From Isoperla grammatica (Eukaryota > Arthropoda > Insecta > Plecoptera > Perlodidae), in NCBI GenBank assembly GCA_945910005.1, contig OX246746.1, forward strand, positions 39,380,579 to 39,444,578: a stretch of DNA of 64,000 bases, given 5' to 3'. The translations under genes were made by a program, and so were the position numbers. Below are positions 12,701 to 24,900 of the stretch, in pieces (within the stretch, counting starts at the first letter, position 1; the number at the start of each line of letters is the position of its first letter). The notes beneath the pieces were generated by a model. It saw only the letters and a list, made by a program, of their open reading frames with translations, was not told where the DNA came from and searched no databases.

Positions 12701-14650
12701 TGTGATGGTGACTGTACGTGATAAACCCTGCGCTAGGTCAGTGACATGAGAGCAACTACATGCAACATATGAAGACAACGAATGTTTCCTCGCTTGTTAC
12801 GGTGACTGTACTTGATAAACCCTGCGCTTAGTCAGTGAAATGAGAGCAACTTCATGCAACATATGAAGACAACGCATGTTTCCTCGCTTGTGACGGTGAC
12901 TGTACTTGATAAACCCTGCGCTAGGTCAGTGACATGAGAGCAACTTCATACAACCTATGAAGACAACGCATGTTTTCTCGCTTGTGAAGGTGACTGTACG
13001 TGATAAACCCTGCGCTAAATCAGTGACATGAAAGCAACTACATGCAACATATGAAGACAGCGCATGTTTCCTCGCTTTTAAAGGTGACTGAACGTGATAG
13101 ACCCTGCGCTAAGTCAGTGACATAAGAGCAACTACATGCAACATATTAGGACAACGCATGTTTCCTCGCTTGTGACAGTGACTGTACTTGATAAACCCTG
13201 CGCTAAGTCAGTGACATGAGAGCAACTACATGCAATATATTAGGACAACGCATGTTTTCTCGCTTGTGACGGTGACTGTACGTGATAAACCATGCGCTAA
13301 GTCAGTGACATGAAAGCAACTACATGCAACATAAGAAAACAACGCATGTTTCCGAGCTTGTGAAGGTGACTGTACTTGATAAACCCTGCGCTTAGTCAGT
13401 GACATGAGAGCAACTACATGCAAAATATGAAGACAACGCATGTTTCCTCGCTTGTGACGGTGACTGTTCTTGATAAACCCTGCGCTAAGTCAGTGACATG
13501 AGAGCAACTACATTTAACATATGAAGACAACGCATGTTTCCTCGCTTGTGAAGGTGACTGTACTTGATAAACCCTGCGCTTAGTCAGTGAAATGAGAGCA
13601 ACTACATGCAACATATATGGACAACGCATGTTTTCTCACTTGTGACGGTGACTGTACTTGATAAACCCTGCGCTAAGTCAGTGACATGATAGCAACTACA
13701 TGCAACATATGAAGACAACGCATGTTTCCTCGCTTGTGACGGTGACTGTACGTGATAAACCCTGCGCTAAGTCAGTGACATGAAAGCAACTACATGCAAC
13801 AAATAAAGACAACGCATGTTTCCGAGCTTGTGAAGGTGACTGTACTTGATAAACCCTGCGCTTAGTCAGTGACATGAGAGCAACCACATGCAACATATGA
13901 AGACAACGCATGTTTCCTCGCTTGTGACGGTGACTGTACTTGATAAACCCTGCGCTAAGTCAGTGACATGAGAGCAACTACATGCAACATATAAAGACAA
14001 CGCATGTTTCCTCGCTTGTGAAGGTGACTGTACTTGATAAACCCCGCGCTAGGTCAGTGACATGAGAGCAACTACATGCAACATATGAAGACAACGCATG
14101 TTTCCTCGCTTGTGACGGTGACTGTACTTGATAAACCCTGCGCTAAGTCAGTAACATGAGAGCAACAACATGCAACATATGAAGACAACGCATGTTTCTT
14201 CGCTTGTGAAGGTGACTGTACGTGATAAACCCTGCGCTAAGTCAGTTACATGAAAGCAACTACATGCAACATATGAAGACAGCGCATGTTTCCTCGCTTG
14301 TGAAGGTGACTGTACTTGATAAACCCTGCGCTAAGTCAGTGACATGAGAGCAACTACATGCAACATATAAAGACATTGCATGTTTCCTCGCTTGTGACGG
14401 TGCCTGTACTTGATAAACCCTGCGCTAAGTCAGTGACATGAGAGCAACTACATGCAACATATGAAGACAACGCATGTTTCCTCGCTTGTGAAGGTGACTG
14501 TACTTGATAAACCCCGCGCTAAGTCAGTGACATGAGAGCAACTACATGCAACATATGAAGACAACGCATGTTTCCTCGCTTGTGAAGGTGACTGTACTTG
14601 ATAAACCCTGCGCTAAGTCAGTGACATGAGAGCAACTACATGCAACATAT

Positions 14651-17600
14651 ATGGACAACGCATGTTTCCTCGCTTGTGACGGTGACTGTACTTAATAAAC
14701 CCTGCGCTAAGTCAGTGACATGAGAGCAACTACATGCAACATATGAAGACAACGCATGTTTCCTCGCTTGTGACGGTGACTGTACGTGATAAACCCTGCG
14801 CTAAGTCAGTGACATGAGAGCAACTACATGCAACATATTAGGACAACGCATGTTTCCTCGCTTGTGACGGTTACTGTACTTGATACACCCTGCGCTAAGT
14901 CAGTGACATGAGAGCAACTACATGCAACATATAAAGACAACGCTTGTTTCCTCGCTTGTGAAGGTGACTGTACTTGATAAACCCTGCGCTAAGTCAGTGA
15001 CATGAAAGCCACTACATGCAAAATATGAAGACAACGCATGTTTCCTCGCTTGTGACGGTGACTGTACTTGATAAAACCTGCGCTAAGTCAGTGACATGAG
15101 AGCAACTACATGCAACATATGAAGACAACGCATGTTTCCTCGCTTGTGACGGTGACTGTACTTGATAAACCCTGCGCTAAGTCAGTGACATGAGAGCAAC
15201 TACATGCAACATATGAAGACAACGCATGTTTCCTCGCTTGTGATTGTGACTGTACGTAATAAACCCTGCGCTAAGTCAGTGACATGAAAGCCACTACATG
15301 CAAAATATGAAGACAACGCATGTTTCCTCGCTTGTGACGGTGACTGTACTTGATAAAACCTGCGCTAAGTCAGTGACATGAGAGCAACTACATGCAACAT
15401 ATGAAGACAACGCATGTTTCCTCGCTTGTGACGGTGACTGTACTTGATAAACCCTGCGCTAAGTCAGTGACATGAGAGCAACTACATGCAACATATGAAG
15501 ACAACGCATGTTTCCTCGCTTGTGATTGTGACTGTACGTAATAAACCCTGCGCTAAGTCAGTGACATGAGAGCAACTTCATGCAACATATGAAGACAACG
15601 AATGTTTCCTCGCTTGTTACGGTGACTGTACTTGATAAACCCTGCGCTAAGTCAGTGACATGAGAGCAACTACATGCAACATATGAAGACAACGCATGTT
15701 TCCTTGCTTGTGACGGTGACTGTACTTGATAAACCCTGCGCTAAGTCAGTGACATGAGAGCAACTTCATGCAACCTATGAAGACAACGCATGTTTCCTCG
15801 CTTGTGAAGGTGACTGTACGTGATAAACCCTGCGCTGTGTCAGTGACATGAAAGCAACTACATGCAACATATGACGACAGCGCATGTTTCCTCGCTTGTG
15901 AAGGTGACTGTACTTGATAAACCCTGCACTAAGTCAGTGACATGAGAGCAACTTTATGCAACATATAAAGACAACGCATGTTTCCTCGCTTGTGACGGTG
16001 ACTGTACTTGATAAACCATGCGCTAAGTCAGTGACATGAGAGCAACTACATGCAACATATGAAGACAACGCATGTTTCCTCGCTTGTGACGGTGACTGTA
16101 CTTGATAAACCCTGCGCTAAGTCAGTAACATGAGAGCAACAACATGCAACATAAGAAGACAACGCATGTTTCTTCGCTTGTGAAGGTGACTGTACGTGAT
16201 AAACCCTGCGCTAAGTCAGTGACATGAAAGCAACTACATGCAACATATGAAGACAACGCATGTTTACTCGCTTGTGAAGGTGACTGTACGTGATAAACCC
16301 TGCGCTAAGTCAGTGACATAAAAGCAACTACATGCAACATATGAAGACAGCGCATGTTTCCTCGCTTGTGAAGGTGACTGTACTTGATAAACCCTGCGCT
16401 AAGTCAGTGACATGAGAGCAACTACATGCAACATATGAAGACAACGCATGTTTCCTCGCTTGTGACAGTGACTGTACTTGATAAACCCTGCGCTAAGTCA
16501 GTGACCTGAGAGCAACTTAATGCAGCATATGAAGACAACGCATGTTTTCTCGCTTGTGAAGGTGACTGTACGTGATAAACCCCGCGCAGAGTCAGTGACA
16601 TGAGAGCAACTACATTCAACATATGAAGACAACGCATGTTTCCTCGCTTGTGAAGGTGACTGTACTTGATAAACCCTGCGCTAAGTCAGTGACATGAGAG
16701 CAACTACATGCAACATATGAAAACAACGCATGTTTCCTCACTTGTGACGGTGACTGTACGTGATAAACCCTGCGTTTAGTCAGTGACATGAGAGCAACTA
16801 CATGCAACATATTAGAACAACGCATGTTTCCTCGCTTGTGACGGTGACTGTACTTGATAAACCCTGCGCTAAGTCAGTGACATGAGAGCAACTACATGCA
16901 ACATATGAAGACAACGCATGTTTCCTCGCTTGTGACGGTGACTGTACTTGATAAACCCTGCGCTAAGTCAGTGACATGAGAGCAACTACATGCAACATAT
17001 AAAGACAACGCATGTTTCCTCGCTTGTGAAGGTGACTGTACTTGATAAACCCTGCGTTTAATCAGAGCAACTACATGCAACATATGAAGACAACGCATGT
17101 TTTCTCGCTTGTGACGGTGACTGTACTTGATAAACCCTGCGCTAAGTCAGTGACATGAGAGCAACTTCATGCAACATATGAAGACAACGCATGTTTCCTC
17201 GCTTGTGAAGGTGACTGTACTTGATAAACCCTGCGTTTAGTCAGTGACATGAGAGCAACTACATGCAACATATGAAGACAGCGCATGTTTCCTCGCTTTT
17301 AAAGGTGACTGTACTTGATAAACCCTGCGCTAAGTCAGTGACATGAGAGCAACTACATGCAACATATAAAGACAACGCATGTTTCCTCGCTTATGAAGGT
17401 GACTGTACTTGATAAACCCCGCGCTAGGTCAGTGACATGAGAGCAACTACATGCAACATATGAAGACAACGCATGTTTCCTCGCTTGTGACGGTGACTGT
17501 ACTTGATAAACCCTGCGCTAAGTCAGTAACATGAGAGCAACAACATGCAACATATGAAGACAACGCATGTTTCTTCGCTTGTGAAGGTGACTGTACGTGA

Positions 17601-20600
17601 TAAACCCTGCGCTAAGTCAGTTACATGAAAGCAACTACATGCAACATATGAAGACAGCGCATGTTTCCTCGCTTGTGAAGGTGACTGTACTTGATAAACC
17701 CTGCGCTAAGTCAGTGACATGAGAGCAACTACATGCAACATATGAAGACAACGCATGTTTCCTCGCTTGTGACGGTGACTGTACTTGATAAACCCTGCGC
17801 TAAGTCAGTGACATGAGAGCAACTACATGCAACATATGAAGACAACGCATGTTTCCTCGCTTGTGAAGGTGACTGTACTTGATAAACCCCGCGCTAAGTC
17901 AGTGACATGAGAGCAACCACATGCAACATATGAAGACAACGCATGTTTCCTCGCTTGTGAAGGTGACTGTACTTGATAAACCCTGCGCTAAGTCAGTGAC
18001 ATAAGAGCAACTACATGCAACATAAGAAAACAACGCATGTTTCCGAGCTTGTGAAGGTGACTGTACTTGATAAACCCTGCGCTTAGTCAGTGACATGAGA
18101 GCAACTACATGCAAAATATGAAGACAACGCATGTTTCCTCGCTTGTGACGATGACTGTTCTTGATAAACCCTGCGATAAGTCAGTGACATGAGAGCAACT
18201 ACATTTAACATATGAAGACAACGCATGTTTCCTCGCTTGTGAAGGTGACTGTACTTGATAAACCCTGCGCTTAGTCAGTGAAATGAGAGCAACTACATGC
18301 AACATATATGGACAACTTATGTTTTCTCACTTGTGACGGTGACTGTACTTGATAAACCCTGCGCTAAGTCAGTGACATGAGAGCAACTACATGCAACATA
18401 TGAAGACAACGCATGTTTCCTCGCTTGTGACGGTGACTGTACGTGATAAACCCTGCGCTAAGTCAGTGACATGAAAGCAACTACATGCAACATATAAAGA
18501 CAACGCATGTTTCCGAGCTTGTGAAGGTGACTGTACTTGATAAACCCTGCGCTTAGTCAGTGACATGAGAGCAACCACATGCAACATATGAAGACAACGC
18601 ATGTTTCCTCGCTTGTGACGGTGACTGTACTTGATAAACCCTGCGCTAAGTCAGTGACATGAGAGCAACTACATGCAACATATAAAGACAACGCATGTTT
18701 CCTCGCTTGTGAAGGTGACTGTACTTGATAAACCCCGCGCTAGGTCAGTGACATGAGAGCAACTACATGCAACATATGAAGACAACGCATGTTTCCTCGC
18801 TTGTGACGGTGACTGTACTTGATAAACCTTGCGCTAAGTCAGTAACATGAGAGCAACAACATGCAACATATGAAGACAACGCATGTTTCTTCGCTTGTGA
18901 AGGTGACTGTACGTGATAAACCCTGCGCTAAGTCAGTTACATGAAAGCAACTGCATGCAACATATGAAGACAGCGCATGTTTCCTCGCTTGTGAAGGTGA
19001 CTGTACTTGATAAACCCTGCGCTAAGTCAGTGACATGAGAGCAACTACATGCAACATATGAAGACAACGCATGTTTCCTCGCTTGTGACGGTGACTGTAC
19101 TTGATAAACCCTGCGCTAAGTCAGTGACATGAGAGCAACTACATGCAACATATGAAGACAACGCATGTTTCCTCGCTTGTGAAGGTGACTGTACTTGATA
19201 AACCCCGCGCTAAGTCAGTGACATGAGAGCAACCACATGCAACATATGAAGACAACGCATGTTTCCTCGCTTGTGAAGGTGACTGTACTTGATAAACCCT
19301 GCGCTAAGTCAGTGACATGAGAGCAACTACATGCAACATATATGGACAACGCATGTTTCCTCGCTTGTGACGGTTACTGTACTTGATAAACCCTGCGCTA
19401 AGTGAGTGACATGAGAGCAACTACATGCAACATATAAAGACAACGCATGTTTTCTCGCTTGTGAAGGTGACTGTACTTGATAAACCCTGCGTTTAGTCAG
19501 TGACATCAGAGCAACTACATGGAACATATGAAGACAACGCATGTTTCCTCGCTTGTGAAGGTGACTGTACTTGATAAACCCTGCGCTAAGTCAGTGACAT
19601 GAGAGCAACTTCATGCAACATATAAAGACAACGCGTGTTTTCTCGCTTGTGACGGTGACTGTACTTGATAAACCCTGCGCTAAGTCAGTGACATGAGAGC
19701 AACTACATGCAACATATGAAGACAACGCATGTTTCCTAGCTTGTGAAGGTGACTGTACTTGATAAACCCTGCGCTAAGTCAGTGACATGAGAGCAACTAC
19801 ATGCAACATATAAAGACAACGCATGTTTCCTCGCTTGTGACGGTGACTGTACTTGATAAACCCTGCGCTAAGTCAGTGACATGAGAGCAACTACATGCAA
19901 CATATGAAGACAACGCATGTTTCCTCGCTTGTGAAGGTGACTGTACTTGATAAACCCTGCGCTAAGTCAGTGACATCAGAGCAACTACATGCAACATATG
20001 AAGACAACGCATGTTTTCTCGCTTGTGACGGTGACTGTACTTGATAAACCCTGCGCTAAGTCAGTGACATGAGAGCAACTACATGCAACATATGAAGACA
20101 ACGCATGTTTCCTCGCTTGTGAAGGTGACTGTACTTGATAAACCCTGCGCTAAGTCAGTGAAATGAGAGCAACTACATGCAACATATATGGACAACGCAT
20201 GTTTTCTCACTTGTCACGGTGACTGTACTTGATAAACCCTGCGCTAAGTCAGTGACATCAGAGCAACTACATGCAACATATGAAGACAACGCATGTTTCC
20301 TCGCTTGTGAAGGTGACTGTACTTGATAAACCCTGCGTTTAGTCAGTGACATCAGAGCAACTACATGCAACATATTAGGACAACGAATGTTTCCTCGCTT
20401 GTTACGGTGACTGTACTTGATAAACCCTGCGCTTAGTCAGTGAAATGAGAGCAACTTCATGCAACATATGAAGACAACGCATGTTTCCTCGCTTGTGACG
20501 GTGACTGTACTTGATAAACCCTGCGCTAAGTCAGTGACATGAGAGCAACTTCATGCAACATATGAAGACAACGCATGTTTCCTCGCTTGTGACGGTGACT

Positions 20601-22913
20601 GTACTTGATAAACCCTGCGCTTAGTCAGTGAAATGAGAGCAACTTCATGCAACATATGAAGACAACGCATGTTTCCTCGCTTGTGACGGTGACTGTACTT
20701 GATAAACCCTGCGCTAAGTCAGTGAAATGAGAGCAACTTCATGCAACATATGAAGACAACGCATGTTTCCTCGCTTGTGACGGTGACTGTACGTGATAAA
20801 CCCTGCGCTAAGTCAGTGACATCAGAGCAACTACATGCAACATATGAAGACAACGCATGTTTTCTCGCTTGTGACGGTGACTGTACTTAATAAACCCTGC
20901 GCTAAGTCAGTGACATGAGAGCAACTACATGCAACATATGAAGACAACGCAAGTTTCCTCTCTTGTGATGGTGACTGTACGTGATAAACCCTGCGCTAGG
21001 TCAGTGACATGAGAGCAACTACATGCAACATATGAAGACAACGAATGTTTCCTCGCTTGTTACGGTGACTGTACTTGATAAACCCTGCGCTTAGTCAGTG
21101 AAATGAGAGCAACTTCATGCAACATATGAAGACAACGCATGTTTCCTCGCTTGTGACGGTGACTGTACTTGATAAACCCTGCGCTAGGTCAGTGACATGA
21201 GAGCAACTTCATACAACCTATGAAGACAACGCATGTTTTCTCGCTTGTGAAGGTGACTGTACGTGATAAACCCTGCGCTAAATCAGTGACATGAAAGCAA
21301 CTACATGCAACATATGAAGACAGCGCATGTTTCCTCGCTTTTAAAGGTGACTGAACGTGATAGACCCTGCGCTAAGTCAGTGACATAAGAGCAACTACAT
21401 GCAACATATTAGGACAACGCATGTTTCCTCGCTTGTGACAGTGACTGTACTTGATAAACCCTGCGCTAAGTCAGTGACATGAGAGCAACTACATGCAATA
21501 TATTAGGACAACGCATGTTTTCTCGCTTGTGACGGTGACTGTACGTGATAAACCATGCGCTAAGTCAGTGACATGAAAGCAACTACATGCAACATAAGAA
21601 AACAACGCATGTTTCCGAGCTTGTGAAGGTGACTGTACTTGATAAACCCTGCGCTTAGTCAGTGACATGAGAGCAACTACATGCAAAATATGAAGACAAC
21701 GCATGTTTCCTCGCTTGTGACGGTGACTGTTCTTGATAAACCCTGCGCTAAGTCAGTGACATGAGAGCAACTACATTTAACATATGAAGACAACGCATGT
21801 TTCCTCGCTTGTGAAGGTGACTGTACTTGATAAACCCTGCGCTTAGTCAGTGAAATGAGAGCAACTACATGCAACATATATGGACAACGCATGTTTTCTC
21901 ACTTGTGACGGTGACTGTACTTGATAAACCCTGCGCTAAGTCAGTGACATGATAGCAACTACATGCAACATATGAAGACAACGCATGTTTCCTCGCTTGT
22001 GACGGTGACTGTACGTGATAAACCCTGCGCTAAGTCAGTGACATGAAAGCAACTACATGCAACAAATAAAGACAACGCATGTTTCCGAGCTTGTGAAGGT
22101 GACTGTACTTGATAAACCCTGCGCTTAGTCAGTGACATGAGAGCAACCACATGCAACATATGAAGACAACGCATGTTTCCTCGCTTGTGACGGTGACTGT
22201 ACTTGATAAACCCTGCGCTAAGTCAGTGACATGAGAGCAACTACATGCAACATATAAAGACAACGCATGTTTCCTCGCTTGTGAAGGTGACTGTACTTGA
22301 TAAACCCCGCGCTAGGTCAGTGACATGAGAGCAACTACATGCAACATATGAAGACAACGCATGTTTCCTCGCTTGTGACGGTGACTGTACTTGATAAACC
22401 CTGCGCTAAGTCAGTAACATGAGAGCAACAACATGCAACATATGAAGACAACGCATGTTTCTTCGCTTGTGAAGGTGACTGTACGTGATAAACCCTGCGC
22501 TAAGTCAGTTACATGAAAGCAACTACATGCAACATATGAAGACAGCGCATGTTTCCTCGCTTGTGAAGGTGACTGTACTTGATAAACCCTGCGCTAAGTC
22601 AGTGACATAAGAGCAACTACATGCAACATATAAAGACATTGCATGTTTCCTCGCTTGTGACGGTGCCTGTACTTGATAAACCCTGCGCTAAGTCAGTGAC
22701 ATGAGAGCAACTACATGCAACATATGAAGACAACGCATGTTTCCTCGCTTGTGAAGGTGACTGTACTTGATAAACCCCGCGCTAAGTCAGTGACATGAGA
22801 GCAACTACATGCAACATATGAAGACAACGCATGTTTCCTCGCTTGTGAAGGTGACTGTACTTGATAAACCCTGCGCTAAGTCAGTGACATGAGAGCAACT
22901 ACATGCAACATAT
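14651..22913 (+). repeat. Type A higher-order repeat, copy A3 (88 monomers, 8,263 bp)
   Basis: This is the most complete type A copy. It holds the full landmark order of A1, including the GACCTGAG block (~16,505) and the 9-bp-deleted monomer (~17,059), plus the three-monomer gain shared with A2 (15,286-15,567). The length is 88x94-9, where -9 is the deletion at ~17,059. It has no 2-bp deletion at the point matching 4,466 (18,836 reads GCGCTAAGTC). So A1 and A2 share a derived change here that A3 lacks. Confidence 0.93.
15004..15567 (+). repeat. Local tandem duplication of three monomers (2 x 282 bp) in A3
   Basis: This is the same duplicated triplet as at 8,896-9,459, with copies starting at 15,004 and 15,286. 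Its presence explains why A3 is 8,263 bp rather than the basic 7,981 bp. Confidence 0.92.
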
Positions 22914-24900
22914 ATGGACAACGCATGTTTCCTCGCTTGTGACGGTGACTGTACTTAATAAACCCTGCGCTAAGTCAGTGACATGAGAGCAACTACATGC
23001 AACATATGAAGACAACGCATGTTTCCTCGCTTGTGACGGTGACTGTACGTGATAAACCCTGCGCTAAGTCAGTGACATGAGAGCAACTACATGCAACATA
23101 TTAGGACAACGCATGTTTCCTCGCTTGTGACGGTTACTGTACTTGATACACCCTGCGCTAAGTCAGTGACATGAGAGCAACTACATGCAACATATAAAGA
23201 CAACGCTTGTTTCCTCGCTTGTGAAGGTGACTGTACTTGATAAACCCTGCGCTAAGTCAGTGACATGAAAGCCACTACATGCAAAATATGAAGACAACGC
23301 ATGTTTCCTCGCTTGTGACGGTGACTGTACTTGATAAAACCTGCGCTAAGTCAGTGACATGAGAGCAACTACATGCAACATATGAAGACAACGCATGTTT
23401 CCTCGCTTGTGACGGTGACTGTACTTGATAAACCCTGCGCTAAGTCAGTGACATGAGAGCAACTACATGCAACATATGAAGACAACGCATGTTTCCTCGC
23501 TTGTGATTGTGACTGTACGTAATAAACCCTGCGCTAAGTAAGTGACATGAGAGCAACTTCATGCAACATATGAAGACAACGAATGTTTCCTCGCTTGTTA
23601 CGGTGACTGTACTTGATAAACCCTGCGCTAAGTCAGTGACATGAGAGCAACTACATGCAACATATGAAGACAACGCATGTTTCCTTGCTTGTGACGGTGA
23701 CTGTACTTGATAAACCCTGCGCTAAGTCAGTGACATGAGAGCAACTTCATGCAACCTATGAAGACAACGCATGTTTCCTCGCTTGTGAAGGTGACTGTAC
23801 GTGATAAACCCTGCGCTGTGTCAGTGACATGAAAGCAACTACATGCAACATATGACGACAGCGCATGTTTCCTCGCTTGTGAAGTTGACTGTACTTGATA
23901 AACCCTGCACTAAGTCAGTGACATGAGAGCAACTTTATGCAACATATGAAGACAACGCATGTTTCCTCGCTTGTGACGGTGACTGTACTTGATAAACCAT
24001 GCGCTAAGTCAGTGACATGAGAGCAACTACATGCAACATATGAAGACAACGCATGTTTCCTCGCTTGTGACGGTGACTGTACTTGATAAACCCTGCGCTA
24101 AGTCAGTAACATGAGAGCAACAACATGCAACATATGAAGACAACGCATGTTTCTTCGCTTGTGAAGGTGACTGTACGTGATAAACCCTGCGCTAAGTCAG
24201 TGACATGAAAGCAACTACATGCAACATATGAAGACAACGCATGTTTACTCGCTTGTGAAGGTGACTGTACGTGATAAACCCTGCGCTAAGTCAGTGACAT
24301 AAAAGCAACTACATGCAACATATGAAGACAGCGCATGTTTCCTCGCTTGTGAAGGTGACTGTACTTGATAAACCCTGCGCTAAGTCAGTGACATGAGAGC
24401 AACTACATGCAACATATGAAGACAACGCATGTTTCCTCGCTTGTGACAGTGACTGTACTTGATAAACCCTGCGCTAAGTCAGTGACCTGAGAGCAACTTA
24501 ATGCAGCATATGAAGACAACGCATGTTTCCTCGCTTGTGAAGGTGACTGTACGTGATAAACCCCGCGCAGAGTCAGTGACATGAGAGCAACTACATTCAA
24601 CATATGAAGACAACGCATGTTTCCTCGCTTGTGAAGGTGACTGTACTTGATAAACCCTGCGCTAAGTCAGTGACATGAGAGCAACTACATGCAACATATG
24701 AAAACAACGCATGTTTCCTCACTTGTGACGGTGACTGTACGTGATAAACCCTGCGTTTAGTCAGTGACATGAGAGCAACTACATGCAACATATTAGAACA
24801 ACGCATGTTTCCTCGCTTGTGACGGTGACTGTACTTGATAAACCCTGCGCTAAGTCAGTGACATGAGAGCAACTACATGAAACATATGAAGACAACGCAT
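22914..24900 (+). repeat. Type A higher-order repeat, partial copy A4
   Basis: This stretch follows A3 in order from the landmark monomer through GATACACC (~23,145), GAAAGCCAC, GATTGTGAC (~23,505), GCTGTGTCAG (~23,816) and GACCTGAG (~24,486), and lacks the three-monomer gain. From 16,422 to 24,403 the offset is 7,981 bp (85x94-9), which gives the basic type A period. Near 24,900 the sequence departs from A1 and A3: after TGAAACATATGAAG it reads GAAGGTGACTG and then GATAAACACTGCG. That continuation is shared with about 50,760-50,880 instead. The right boundary is approximate. Confidence 0.88.

Larger units (their letters stand above)
8543..14650 (+). repeat. Type A higher-order repeat, copy A2 (65 monomers, 6,108 bp, internally deleted)
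   Basis: This is the same landmark series as A1, but the string GCTGTGTCAG (~9,727) runs directly into the CATAAGAAAAC block (~9,759), which in A1 lies about 2.15 kb further on. That is a 23-monomer in-register deletion. It also gains three monomers at 9,178-9,459. The balance 85+3-23=65 monomers, less the 2-bp deletion at 10,574, gives exactly 6,108 bp. Most of A2 is nearly identical to the second part of A1 at an offset of 6,108. By eye I found only four substitutions between about 3,640-8,540 and 9,748-14,650: 3,876/9,984, 4,269/10,377, 5,368/11,476 and 7,200/13,308. Confidence 0.93.
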
